A DNA stretch of 64,000 nt from positions 34,482,097-34,546,096 of the forward strand of contig NC_054552.1 in assembly GCF_017654505.1 (NCBI RefSeq), written 5' to 3'. This DNA comes from Polyodon spathula. Taxonomy: Eukaryota; Chordata; Actinopteri; Acipenseriformes; Polyodontidae. Position numbers and translations under genes: made by a program. Below are positions 13,534 to 26,110 of this stretch, one piece after another. Below the pieces are notes generated by a model. The model did not search any database, was not told where the DNA came from, and was given only the letters and a program-made list of their open reading frames with translations. Position 1 is the stretch's first letter. Each line of letters starts with the position of its first letter.

Positions 13534-14053
13534 TCTCCCAACACTTCTCCTGATCAATTGAGTACTGGTGACAGGTGAGGGTAATTGGGTAACATACAGA
13601 TTGCTTCATCATGCTTGTATAATCACAAGCTATAGGGCAGTGTGTTGTACTCCAGTGATCTACACACACTCTTTCTTCTCAGTGTTAATAACACCAAATA
13701 ATAACCCTTTTCCAGGCCTAATATTGTGTTCTATTTCATTTTTATATAAAAAAAAATCAAAAGCAGACGAAATGTTTCCAAATGAAAGCAAGCATAGATT
13801 CAAAGCATGCTTTTCACTGGGAAGAAATTAATCCATTCAATCATTTCATTCAAGTCTAAATGTCCACCGTTCATGTACCTCTGGACTCTATTCCATGTAA
13901 TCCAACTCTTTTATGAAGGCGCTGCAATCGGATGTTACAGAATGGTGAACAGACAGGCAGACAGACTGACAGACGGACTCCATTTCATATCAACCAACTC
14001 CTTTTATTAAAGGATAATAAGGGTGTCCTGATTCTCCTGAACATACTGCAAGC

Positions 14054-14116
<63 letters not shown>
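14054..14116. repeat. (GATA)n microsatellite
   Basis: About 15 GATA units, the second GATA array in the window. Confidence 0.97.
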
Positions 14117-15872
14117 CATTGCAGTTACAATTAAATTGCAGTGCAGTTAGGCTTCACTAACCTGTAATCAGCTAATTGTATATTGTTTAATACAGCCTCC
14201 TTTAAACTGAGCTTATATATCCCAACTGGATGAGTGAAGGTACAATAGGAGTGGCTTGCAGGCTGTGATCTCAAGCCACATTTAGCGAAAATTTTTCCAA
14301 GAACACGTACATTTACACAAAATGCCTCGGAGCAACTTCAAAGCATAGCACAGCTGAGCGCCACAGCTGAACAAATAAAATTAAACAAATTGGGAAAATA
14401 TTTTTGAAAGGAAGGTAATAATTCACAAATAAAAATGAAAGAAAAGGTGGAGAGGAAGACAGAAGCTATTAATGAAACGCTGCTACTTCCATGCTGTCGA
14501 AGAGAGAGTTTCCTTTTTCATTGTCAAAATGAGGTTAATTTCTTGACCTGTGCCGACCAGAGCAACCATGAAACAGTTTCAAATATCAACAGGGACGAAG
14601 GCAAAGAAAAACATTAAAAAATAATTAAATTAAGTGCAGGCACATGTAGAATTGAGGGTGAATTCAGAATAATCATCATTTTATTCAACCGTGACCCAGC
14701 GAAGTTTAAATATAAACTGTGATATTATAATCAACATAATTGGAGCACCAAAAACATCCATGTTTCCAAGTAATTGAGAACTGCTTGATGTCAATTATAC
14801 ATCTGACATAAAGATTAGCATGAGCTCCAGCAGTTACCTACCATTAACTAAAAATACTTCTCCTTTTTTTTTCATATTTGTTTTATCTTAATTCATGATG
14901 ACAGTTTATTTAGCACAGCCAGCACATGTGCAAGCAGTTGTAACTATGATGTCATGAAATGTTCAAAGGCCAACATCACCTGTATTGATACCTGAAACTA
15001 ATTCTGTCTTCAATTCAGCAATCCCTCCACAGCACTTCAAAATGCTTCCCAATCAACTGGGAGCCGTGGTCCTACTCACAGCCTGCAAGGCATTCAGTCT
15101 GCACAGATCTGTCAGTCAATCAGACCTGGAGTGGCGACTGCTTGCAAGGCCAGAGGTCTGTGACTCATGTACGGTCAATGCTTGTTTCTACTGTTACACC
15201 ACCCCCTTACAGGTGTAACATTGAGCACCTTGATCTACATGAGAAGCCATCTGAACTCCAGTTAATTGATCTCGAAGGTGTTTGTTAGCTTAGTACTTGG
15301 CAAATCACAAACATTGTTTCAATTGTGAAAAAGATGATTTGTGCCAGAGGTATCAAATTCTAGCCTCCCGCAGGAGAGCTTACAAAGGTGTGTTAAACCT
15401 GTATGCTTCACATTGCTGAAGGTCATGCAGTTTTCAGTTTGTTTTTGTGTTTCTATTCTTGTTGTCTTGGTCTTTTTGCCGACAATCACATTACAAAGTA
15501 ATCTTCAAGTTGCATGTATAGCTTTGTGTAACTGGAGAATCTCCCTGTTTAACCTTATCTCATTTCACAGACAGGGGGCAGCGTCACAATAGCGTTTCGT
15601 GACTTGCGGTCAGTAAAAGTTATTCGCTGAGTTGCAATTTCAATTGAGAAAAATGTCAGTATTGCCGGTATCTAGCATCTTTAAACATCATGTCCCCCAA
15701 CCAGCAGGAAAACAAGCAGCGCAACAAGACCCTTGTAGGAATCAGGTCATGGTATCAAATATGCATTAACAATGATTTTAACAAACTTCATACAGTGCTG
15801 TGCCAATTGGTATGTCTGATAATTGCCACCTTAGGATAAAACAATGGACTTTTGTGACAGTCAATAAAATCT

Positions 15873-15935
15873 AAATAATTACCCTAAATTAGTCTCCAAG
15901 TTCAAAATAATTACCCTAAATTAGTCTCCAAGTTC
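15873..15935. repeat. Perfect 31-bp direct duplication
   Basis: AAATAATTACCCTAAATTAG followed by TCTCCAAGTTC occurs twice, separated by a single A, with no mismatches. It is a recent tandem duplication. Confidence 0.95.
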
Positions 15936-16100
15936 TCTTTCTTTTTTCTTGTGTTGCTACATTGCCTGCCATGTGTTTCACATTAGATTAAATCTGTTTC
16001 ACTTAAAAAGTTCAAGCAGAGGTGAAATCAACCTTAAACTTTAACAGATTGAATAAATGAAAACAAAACCACTGGGATGTAATGGAAGAGGAGCTCAATG

Positions 16101-16104
16101 TATG

Positions 16105-16188
<84 letters not shown>

Positions 16189-16282
16189 ACATATATATAT
16201 ATATATATATATATCACACACACACCACCATATTATATATATATCTATATATATATATATTATATATATATATATAATATAA
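16101..16282. repeat. Compound (AT)n(CA)n microsatellite
   Basis: Alternating AT and CA blocks over about 180 bp. Short frames on both strands are artefacts. Confidence 0.95.
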
Positions 16283-16803
16283 TGGCAATTTAGCTGGAGG
16301 AAATGTAAATATACCATATATTTTGATAAAATGCATTTGATTATCCCTCTCTCTATCTCTCCATCTCTCCATCATACCCACCAAACTGAAGTGTAGTATC
16401 CCAAGGAGCTAGAAATGTGTTGGATGAACCCAGTGTTTCAGAAGAACACAGATATTTCCAGCATAGTAATGATTTCTGAAAATCATATCCATGTGTCTGC
16501 AGAAGACATTGCACAATTATATATGAGTGAAATTATATATGACAGACCAAATGTTGAACAGAACTGTGCCTGTGGCATTCAAGAAATGCTTCCAATGTGG
16601 GGCTCAATTATTCACAATAATGTGATCAGACCAGGCTCTGTGATCCCCATCCCCCGCGTACCCCTCATCTCGCCAATGTGTGACTTTCACATCCAATTAC
16701 TTCTGAACAGCACTAAATGTCACGTCCTCAGTGCGGTAGCCTGGCTTTCAATATTGAACTAATAATGGTGTTTTGAAAAAATAAGTTATAGTTATGGAGA
16801 AAA

Positions 16804-17248
16804 GCACCCAGTACTTTTCTGTTTATAAACTTTACACTGCACAGCAGAGAGCACCCAGCGCTCTCCTGATTATAAACCTTGCACTGCACAGCAGAGAGCA
16901 CCCAGCACTCTCCTGATTATAAACCTTGCACTGCACAGCAGAGCGCACCCAGCACTCCCCTGATTATAAACCTTACACTGCACAGCAGAGAACACCCAGC
17001 GCTCTCCTGATTATAAACCTTGCACTGCACAGCAGAGCGCACCCAGCACTCTCCTGATTATAAACCTTACACTGCACAGCAGAGAACACCCAGCACTCCC
17101 CTGATTATAAACCTTGCACTGCACAGCAGAGAGCACCCAGCGCTCTCCTGATTATAAACCTTGCACTGCACAGCAGAGAGCACCCAGCACTCCCCTGATT
17201 ATAAACCTTGCACTGCACAGCAGAGAGCACCCAGCGCTCCCCTGTTTA
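16804..17248. repeat. 47-bp minisatellite, about 9.5 copies
   Basis: The unit GCACTGCACAGCAGAGAGCA followed by CCCAGCGCTCTCCTGATTAT and AAACCTT is repeated at 47-bp spacing. Variants alternate at GAGAGC/GAGCGC/GAGAAC, CAGCGCTC/CAGCACTC and CTCTCC/CTCCCC. The first copy is the most divergent. Confidence 0.95.
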
Positions 17249-18886
17249 GCTTTGGTTCAAGTCTCAAGTTACGAAGTAGTCCATTCTACATTTTCATGTA
17301 GGTGTTAACGGTGCTTTCATACTGTGCTTGCTACTTTTATTTATTTATTTATTTTTTTACTGTATTTACTGCAGTATTATTTATTATATTATATTTTTCC
17401 TTGCAAGTACCAATGCAGACTCTGGGATCTCTAACTGTAACAGCTGCATTTGTGGACTGTGCCACATTCATTTTAATACTTGGTGTAAATTTGGTGTAAA
17501 GACAACCCAAATTTCACAATATCACTATATTAATTCTGAAGCACCTGAAACATTTATTTTTTTCATTCCAAATCTTTCCATAATCCTCAATCTTTAAACA
17601 TCTATTTTGCAACAAGTTACCCAATTGCTGTCTAGAGGAGGTAACCATGTGAGAGTCAACTCAGGGATAAGTAATAGTTGGCCACCTGCCCTTATTCCTA
17701 CAGGAGCACATTGCAGAACCAAGCTCGATAAGGGAGAGGGTGAGTTTGAAACTGAAATGATATAAAACACGTTGTTTATGTTTATGTCATGTTTCTACAA
17801 TGGACAGTCAATGTGAGGTTGTGTAGAAAAGTTGTATACTTGTTGCAGGATGTCGTTTCCAATAGTATGACAATACAAAATAAACGTGAATATATTTGAT
17901 TTAGGGAAATAATCAATATTCACAAATATAAACCAGGGCATTGAAATTGCAGTAAGCAACAGACATTTTACATTCCAGGGTCTTTTCACGTTGTATTATT
18001 TCTGCTGCTTTTTAAGGTGTAACATACTGTATATTAATTCAGGGGACAGGCACTGTATCACAAGAGCCTTGTGCATCTTTCCACATTCTAGAATTGGTGA
18101 CTGTCAAGTAGGCAGTGTGTATTGACACAAGTGCCAGGCAATGTCTGACTTGACAGCCTTCTCGTGCATTTAGGAAACAGATCATTACTCTGAAAAGTCA
18201 TAGAATATCTACTCTACTGTATCATGAAGACCCTGAATGAATAATAATGAATACTGCTTGATGTTAAATGGGAAATAATCCATGCTTCCTGGAAAAAGGG
18301 TCTCGTCTGTGCTCTAACAGGTTAATTGACATTATTGCAGCCTGCTGCACTGGGTAAGAAGCCCAGCAAGCCATTAGGTTCAGAGGAGGAGAGGACGATC
18401 TGACAGAGCCCGGAAAGGTGTGGTCAGTCATATGGATTACATGGCTTTTCCATTGTTTGTTTAATTGTATTCAATGGAGCATCAGCCCTTGTCAAGTTAA
18501 TTCCGAGTCGCAGCATATGCCACTCCTCGGGTTCCATCATTACTGCTCGATGCCTCAGGTGGAGAGTGTCTAACACATCATTAAAGGTCAATACACTGCA
18601 ATGATAGACACAGCCTCTGCAGCAATATATTATTTCCTCCCCATGTGCTGGAAGCTGGAGCGCTGGCTGAATGACATGGTGAACAAATAATGCCCCTGAT
18701 AGCTCTTCAGCCCTGGACTGAGACCAACATGAATATAATGCAAGTGGTTTGTGTAAGCAAGCATGGTGGCTGCTGTGGCTGGACAGATACTGCTTTCCAA
18801 ATAGCACTGCAAAGGAGGGAAAGGTCTTGATAGAAAGCAGGTCCTGCTGCTCACAGAGTGAGATCTTCAGCCTGTCTCTGAATTGA

Positions 18887-18899
18887 GGGGGGGGGGGGG
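18887..18899 (+). repeat. G13 homopolymer
   Basis: Thirteen consecutive G residues. Confidence 0.97.
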
Positions 18900-19896
18900 T
18901 GTCTTAAAGGGTGTATTTCTAGCATGTTGGGTGCATTGGTTTAGTCACCCTGTTGAATCTTATCCAGATATACAGTAGTACAGCATCATGCACAGTGTGG
19001 CAATTCTTGAATTAGCCTTACCAGAGTGCAATATGAGCCTCGCATTGAGTAGTATCTGAAGCCCTCAGTTAATGGTTTGAATCGGAAGTAGCTGTCTGGC
19101 TCTGTGTGCCGGTAGGGGACGTGCTAATTGAAAGTTGGGATCACTTTGTGACTCGATTATAGGAAAGCTGAGATATGTGAAGGCGGCAGAGCCAGGCAGC
19201 ACCTGCTGTCAGCGCCTAATTGTGTTGGGTTTGGCATGTCTGACTGGTACAGGCTTGCAACACGGTGATCAGCAACCACTTACATCTGTAACATTACTGC
19301 AGCTGACATTACAGCACAGGCCCCCCGGGGCTCCAGTCCTGTTACATCAGGTTCTGTGAGGAGTTTCAAAAAGCCGCATGGAAATGATATAGTACTGCAG
19401 TCTTTTCCAGCCATGTCTGCTGACTTGTGGGTGTGCTATTGAAATTTATTTTTCAATTCCATTATTTAAAAAGCAAATGAATAAATAAATAAAACATTGC
19501 ATGCCTTCCAAGATAAAGATATGCGACCCGATTGTGTTTAATAGATCTGATTACATTCAAATGATTCACCATACGCTGACATCTAAATACGTACAAGTGG
19601 GCTAACCTTCACGGAAATAATTAGTTCTATACAATACTGCTTTAAACAATGATTAGAGAATGTGATAAAATCAATACAGCCGCCACATTATTCCCCTGCA
19701 CTTTAAAGCTTTCTGATGGCACACATACTCTATTTGTTTTGAATTACATTGTTTCACATTATTGTTAATGCCTTTCCCTGTTCTGGGACTGTCCGTCATA
19801 TATATTTGTTCTACCTCAGGATGTGCATTTAGTCCCATTTTAAGTCCGGAACCCCCTGCCTCCTCCGGGTTGTTCTCCGGTGCTCTCAGAGTAATG

Positions 19897-19946
19897 CATG
19901 AGCATGCGCTGCCTGCATGAGCATGCGCTGCCTGTATGAGCACGCA
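19897..19946. repeat. 19-bp tandem repeat, 2.5 copies
   Basis: CATGAGCATGCGCTGCCTG twice, then a diverged TATGAGCACGC. Confidence 0.9.
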
Positions 19947-21525
19947 CCTTGAACCCAGACTGACGGGAAGCGCTACACCAGTGGCTGGAGTTGAACTCAT
20001 ACGATGCCTTTGAGCCGCAGGGCCTGCCATGAGACTGAAGTAGCCCCCTTTTATTTTTAATTGTCTTACAGTAGCATTTAAGAGGTATTGATCTTGCGGA
20101 AAAGCATTAGGAAAAGGAATCGCTATTACTGTTGATATGCTCTGCTTGGTGAGGGAACATCAAAGGACATTTAAATGTCACCAGCTTTCTGAGGGAATTT
20201 CTAGCGCAGGTTTTAACAGGCCAGCCTATGAGGGAAAAGGACACAGCATAGACAAACGCAGAAACAAATGAGAGGGCAAATTGCTGCTAATCAAATTGCA
20301 ACTTAGCAATCATTTCCAGGGAAAACGTCACCATGTATGGATTTCAAAAGCAGACGGCATTTAAAAGTCAAATACATTAATTCTGTATTGTGCACCTTTA
20401 GAACCTGGGTTTGAGTGGAAAGGTTCTTTAGGGATACAGTGAGAGGGCAGTTGGGTGATTGCCCAACCACTGTTGCACAGGTGTGTCTCCGCAGTAGAAG
20501 TGAGACTGGGTTAAATGAGGACAGGCAATGCACCATGTTACATTTCACGGCTACCATAAACATTTGATGTTCCTCAAGATGAAACAGATTTTGGTACTGT
20601 ACCAACCTCTAGGGACCTGGGGACAGTTCTAACCCGAGACTACTAACCTCCCTGGCTGGATACAGGTGTGTTAGGCTCCCACAGCCCTGCTGACAGAGTT
20701 CTTTATACATGCATGTTCACTGTCACTTTAAAACAGATGGGCTATCTTGTTAAGGCAACGCTGTTTAGAGCTCCCCTTGGGACTCTTATAATGATCAGTA
20801 CTGGAAAACTAGTCGGTTCTAAAGGGGCGAGAGAGTAGAGCTTAATGAAAACACTGCTGTCCTGTTATTAATGGACTGGGTGGTGGGGAGCGAAGCCTAA
20901 TGCAGCCTTGGGGAGACTGGAAGTCTCAGGCAGCCCAATGCCTGTCTAGCCTGCAACCCCCTCCTTGCATGTAGCAGGTACAGTCACCTCCAGGAGAAAG
21001 CATGGTCAGCTGCAAGTTTAGAGTGAGGAGAGGTCTCTTTGTTTCTTGGCTCTGCTGTTTGAAGTTCAGTGAGGCTGGGGTGGATGTGTGTGTTAGCTGC
21101 AGTCAGGGCCAATGGAAAACGCCTGCTTTCTTTATTTTCTTCCCCTTTGTTCTTTATCCAGTACATTCTCTTGTTTATCGGCATGCACCCTTTAGCTGCC
21201 CTAACAGGGATGTGCTAAGAAATGCGGTGGTGTGAATCACTTCCCTTCGAGGTGTTCGTTTTAGCTTTGATTTCAGTTTTTTGTTTTTGTTCTGAACATA
21301 GCCCTGGTGGCCAAATAATATATTTCAATGGGTCTGTTACTGAGTGTTCCATTCTTTATCTTAAAGGGAAATTTCCTTTTCAATTTTTTACAGCACTGTA
21401 GCCAGAATCTCTGGAGTATAACACGCATTATTTTATATGCGGGATGATTAAAGTGTTCTGTTTAGTAGAGTGTGGTGTTTAAGCTCATACAAAAAGAATG
21501 TAAGAAGTATGTGTGTTCTATAAAG

Positions 21526-21866
21526 CAGTGGTTCCCAACCCTGGTCCTGGGGAGCCCCTGTGTCTGTTGTTTTTCATTCCAACAGAGCTCTCAATTACTC
21601 AACTAGACCCTTCACTGAACTGACCATTTGCTGAATTAGACCTTTTTAATTGTTTTCAGCTCTTAAACAGTTGCAGAGTTCAAGTTATTTATAAAATGTT
21701 TTTGCTAACTTGGAATATGCAACTGTTAAGAGCTGAAAACAATTCAAAAGGCCTAATTAAGAAAATGAATAGTTCAATTAAGGGTCTAGTTAATTAGTTG
21801 AGAGCTCGGTTGGAATGAAAAACAGCAGACACAGGGGGTCCCCAGGACCAGGGTTGGGAACCACTG
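21526..21866. mobile_element. hAT-type foldback MITE (341 bp)
   Basis: The whole element is a near-palindrome. The left arm starts CAGTGGTTCCCAACCCTGGT and the right arm is its reverse complement, ending CCACTG, with recognisable pairing over about 145 bp per arm. CAGTGGTTC-type ends are typical of hAT/Charlie-like elements. The flanking octamers ctataaag and atataaga match at 5 of 8 positions, consistent with a decayed 8-bp target duplication. There is no transposase frame. Confidence 0.85.
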
Positions 21867-22043
21867 ATATAAGAGATGTAACCCAGTGCTGTGTAGCCAT
21901 GCATGTTATACACAGGATGACATTTTCTACTAAAAATGATGCTCTATTTATTTCTATCTATTTAGTAAAAGCTAATTTTTCTACTCATTAAAACTCATTT
22001 AATTACATTCCAGAACAGATTTTTTTTTTCCTCTTCATGATCA

Positions 22044-22631
22044 GACTGATAGGGCTGGTTTGATTAAAAATACAAGGTGTATAAATAGAACCGATAGGGC
22101 TGGTTTGATTGAAAATACAAGGTGTATAAATAGAACCGATAGGGCTGGTTTGATTGAAAATACAAGGTGTATAAATAGAACCGATAGGGCTGGTTTGATT
22201 GAAAATACAAGGTGTTTAAATAGAACCGATAGGGCTGGTTTGATTGAAAATACAAGGTGTTTAAATAGAACCGATAGGGCTGGTTTGATTGAAAATACAA
22301 GGTGTATAAATAGAACCGATAGGGCTGGTTTGATTGAAAATACAAGGTGTTTAAATAGAACCGATAGGGCTGGTTTGATTGAAAATACAAGGTGTTTAAA
22401 TAGAACCGATAGGGCTGGTTTGATTGAAAATACAAGGTGTATAAATAGAACCGATAGGGCTGGTTTGATTGAAAATACAAGGTGTATAAATAGAACCGAT
22501 AGGGCTGGTTTGATTGAAAATACAAGGTGTATAAATAGAACCGATAGGGCTGGTTTGATTGAAAATACAAGGTGTATAAATAGAACCGATAGGGCTGGTT
22601 TGATTGAAAATACAAGGTGTATAAATAGAAC
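22044..22631. repeat. 45-bp minisatellite, 13 copies, each with a TATA-like motif
   Basis: The unit GGTTTGATTGAAAATACAAG followed by GTGTATAAATAGAACCGATA and GGGCT is repeated 13 times, almost without error. A single site alternates between TATAAATAG and TTTAAATAG; nine copies carry the A form, which matches a consensus TATA box. The period is 15 codons and stop-free in frames on both strands, which creates open frames of 183-195 codons that are not genes. The first copy differs at GATTAAAAA and lacks the CC of GAACCGAT. Confidence 0.97.
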
Positions 22632-24642
22632 TTGCCCCCACCTCTAAATTGATTGAGAACACAATCTCTCAGATGGCACGCTGAAGTATGCGTTTTAGTT
22701 CATTAATAGAATTCCTTATTTTAATTATTACAGTTTTTCTTCACGGTTGCTATTAAAACATTGTTTGCGTGCTTGTTTGTAACATTGCTTTGTATTGACA
22801 GAGAAAGCTCCAGTAAGTTCTACCTCACTTTAGATTCCCAGGCTGGTTGAAGCCCATTTTTAAGGGAATTCATCTTTAAGTACCTGTAAAACTAAACAGT
22901 TATTCAGTACCATGCAAAGCACTGAGCTTTTGTGTCTGAGTAAGGGCTCGGGTCATCCTCATTAGGCAAGGAGCTTGTTTTGTGTGTAGTACCTATTCTG
23001 CTGAACAAGCTGATGAATGGGGAGCGTTTTTCTTTCTCTCCCTGTGAACTGCCCATGTCTTACACAGTTGCATTGACCCTAGGGCCCTGGCTATACTCCT
23101 TAAAAACCATGTGTCACTTCGGTATGGGGTGCAGGCTTCTGGCAGAAACTGGCAAGCTTGTCTCATCTTCAGATAAATAGATCAGCACTCGTAGTGAACA
23201 AGAGATCCTGCAAGAACCTTTTGTGTTTTGTTTTCAGCAGACAGCAGAGTGTGTTTAGGCTGCTAGATGTAGGTGTGCTAGCTAGTACTGCGCTAGAAAC
23301 ACTGGACAGCATTAAGCTTGTCACAGGCTTTAGAAATGGGCTATTTTTGTTTTTGTTTTGGGTGACACACAGAGAGATGTATTTTAAGTAGCTTGCTTAT
23401 TGGGTTGTTTAAAAATAAAGACAGGTAAAAAGCAGCAAAATCAAAAACCTGCCGATTTGTAATTTCAAAGAAACCGTGTTTGAGTGGCATCAGTGTTCTG
23501 ATGTCTTCTCTTAAAGGCTATTTTTGTTTAACTTAAGTAGATCACTTAAATAATTGTATGGAACCCCTACTTCCTAAAATGTCCATGCTTACTTGTATTA
23601 TTACGTTTCTTAGTTTAAATCAAGGAGGACATATTGAACTTGTTTGTTTGTTTGTTTGTTTGCTTGTGTGTTTGTTTGTCTTCCCAGTGACATCCATTAG
23701 AAGGAACAAAGTCGATAGCTCCATTTTAGTAGCTGCTTAAAAATATGTGCTGACAATTAGGGGTTGACTTTCCCTTTCAAAGTAAGTAATAAAATGATCT
23801 AATAGCGCATTTAATATTTAGCCACCAGGTGGGGCTATGCGCTTGGTAAAAACACATTACAGTCCAAGATGAACAATACAATCTGAAAGCAGGCATGAGT
23901 TATACTGTCTGTAAATGTTGTTTAAAAAGCAAGTTGTCAAGCAACCAGAAAATTAAAACTAGCTATAACTGTTACAATAAGACAAAATACCCAACACAGG
24001 AAAACACTGTCAACACTGATTAAAAAGCTCTCCCTTTAAATATATTCATTGTCGACCCCGGAGCGTGTTCTACAGCAGTGAAGCGTGACCACGGGCTCGG
24101 AGGCTTCATTCTGCATGGTGGGACCTCCAGCAGACTGTGGTTTAAAGACTGGTACACGAGGAAGAGGGGCTCGCTAATGAATGCAGAGGTCCCAAGCCAA
24201 GTAGTCTGCAGAATCTAAAAGCATCCACCTCGGTCTACTTCCATACCCTCAGGTTAGTCATTCTTCCTGGTGATTGTGCCCCACAGCATACATCTTCATG
24301 GTGTTGCATCGTTGAGCTGTTGGTCATTCCGAAAGACACCAGGCTTTGAATCTGCCTGAGGCTTTGGCTGAACGGCAGTCCTACATCTTTTTTGCCTCTG
24401 AATCGGGCCTTTTTCAAGTAACCCACCCCCCCAACCCGATGTTTTGATTAGCAGTTGCTAGTATGCTGGTCAGATCGTGGGATTAATGATGGATAATTTG
24501 CCTAAGGTTGGCACAGCACACAGCCGCGCTGCCTGCCTTTGGAAGCCATATGGGCAGAAGCAGCTGTTTGCATTACTCTCCTGTGCCCAGATGTGTCAAG
24601 CAGGATGTTGGCTTCAATCAGCAGCCTTTCTGCCGTTCAACT

Positions 24643-24669
24643 GGGGGGGGGGGGGGGGGGGGGGGGGGG
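24643..24669 (+). repeat. G27 homopolymer
   Basis: Twenty-seven consecutive G residues, able to form a G-quadruplex; a likely sequencing-length uncertainty. Confidence 0.97.
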
Positions 24670-26041
24670 TGCTTTCTACGAGCTTGGCAGCTAATTACTT
24701 TAATGTAGTCTGGTATGGAGGCCCTGCATGCTTTTAAAAGGCTTTTACGAATAGCTGAATGCCAGCTGTCACTGCACAGCACAACGAGGAAAGACAGATA
24801 GGTCGTGCCTGGGAATTGACTGGTGCAACTATTTGCCTTACCAGCCTAACCACCATATGGTAATCCTGGGCAGCCTCACTGATGTGCTGTGGAGGAAACT
24901 GGAAATCCAGCTTGTAGTTACTAGCATGAGAACCAAGCAAGCTTTACTCTCGCCTTTACTGAGTTTGACCCACTCTTCTGGGGTGTCCTGTGGACTTTAG
25001 CTTACTGTCTCCCGACAAGACCACAGACAGTCATTGTCATGTTGGAACAGTAGAGTCTGGCAAATTTACTGCAGGATCTTGACTGCAAAAACTCCACCCT
25101 GTTGTGTTTCTCAGTTGCTTCTCCAGTCCCTAATACTGGCTTGATGGCAGTGAACTGGTTCTGTGCGTGGTTCCCTCATGGTCAATGGCGACACGCCAGC
25201 TTTTCAGTTCTTTTTGTAAAGTTACTACAGGGGATATGGTAGCCAACAGGTATTATTTCACAGTGATAATGTCTTGTCTTCTGCAGAATTGGATGAGAGC
25301 AACTTTTTTATGCAAAGATTTTGGTTGAGAACTACTATAAGTCAATGAAGTTATCTATCTAAAAGAGCTGAATCTAGAATGCAGATGCTGCATCAGTGTG
25401 ACTCAAAACCAAGCCGTGACTGATGCAATTCAGGTGGGAGCTCTAATGCTCTGTCACAAATGCATCAAACCCTTTAAATAAAATAAGAATGATGACCTGA
25501 AGGACTTATATGTGTGTTTAATCAATACTAACATTACAGGAGCATTGGGCATCGATAAGTCTTCATTATGAACAGCTACTCCATCTATATTATCAGTTTC
25601 ACCTGGACCCATGACAACCTGGCAGTTGGCTCCATGTGAAGGTCAAATGATTGTGTCACTGATTGTGTTATTTCCATCAATAAAGGGCCAGTTTTCTACT
25701 AACATGGATTATATGCCCTGCAAGCGTGACAGGCGGAATCGGTGCATCTTTCACAACAGGAATAATGATGAAAAAGTATGTCTATCAATCAGGTTTTCCA
25801 TAGATCTACAGTATACCCAAACACTGGAGTTGATGATGTGATGCACCTTTAAAGTGGCACGCCATTGTTTTGTTTTCTAGTACCGTTTATCTCCCACTGT
25901 TCCTTAACCCTTTGATGCATTTGTTCACAGACGGCAGTGACCGTTGTTTGATCTTATTTTATTTTGACATCTTTGTATGTGTAAGGGTTGGTCTTGTGTG
26001 GTACACTGCAGTTGTGCATTCTGTCCTGCCCCCAGTCAGTG

Positions 26042-26110
26042 AGATGCATAGTGGGTAGACGCTCCCTTGCGATGCGCGGGGTCGCCGGTTCTGCCAGCCT
26101 ACCTCTGCCC
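26042..26110 (+). mobile_element. tRNA-like SINE head
   Basis: GCATAGTGGGTAGACGCTCC resembles a box A region, and GGGTCGCCGGTTCTGCCAGC a decayed box B, at tRNA-like spacing, followed by CTACCTCTGCCCTG. The acceptor stem does not pair, so this is a SINE or tRNA pseudogene, not a tRNA. Confidence 0.5.

Noticed and set aside
12297..13578. Open frames of 408-420 codons in the 42-bp repeat
   Set aside because: They exist on both strands and in two frames of one strand, encode only a 14-residue repeat, and follow from a stop-free period divisible by three.
22060..22662. Open frames of 183-195 codons in the 45-bp repeat
   Set aside because: Same reason: a 45-bp stop-free unit read through on both strands with no promoter, splice or domain evidence.
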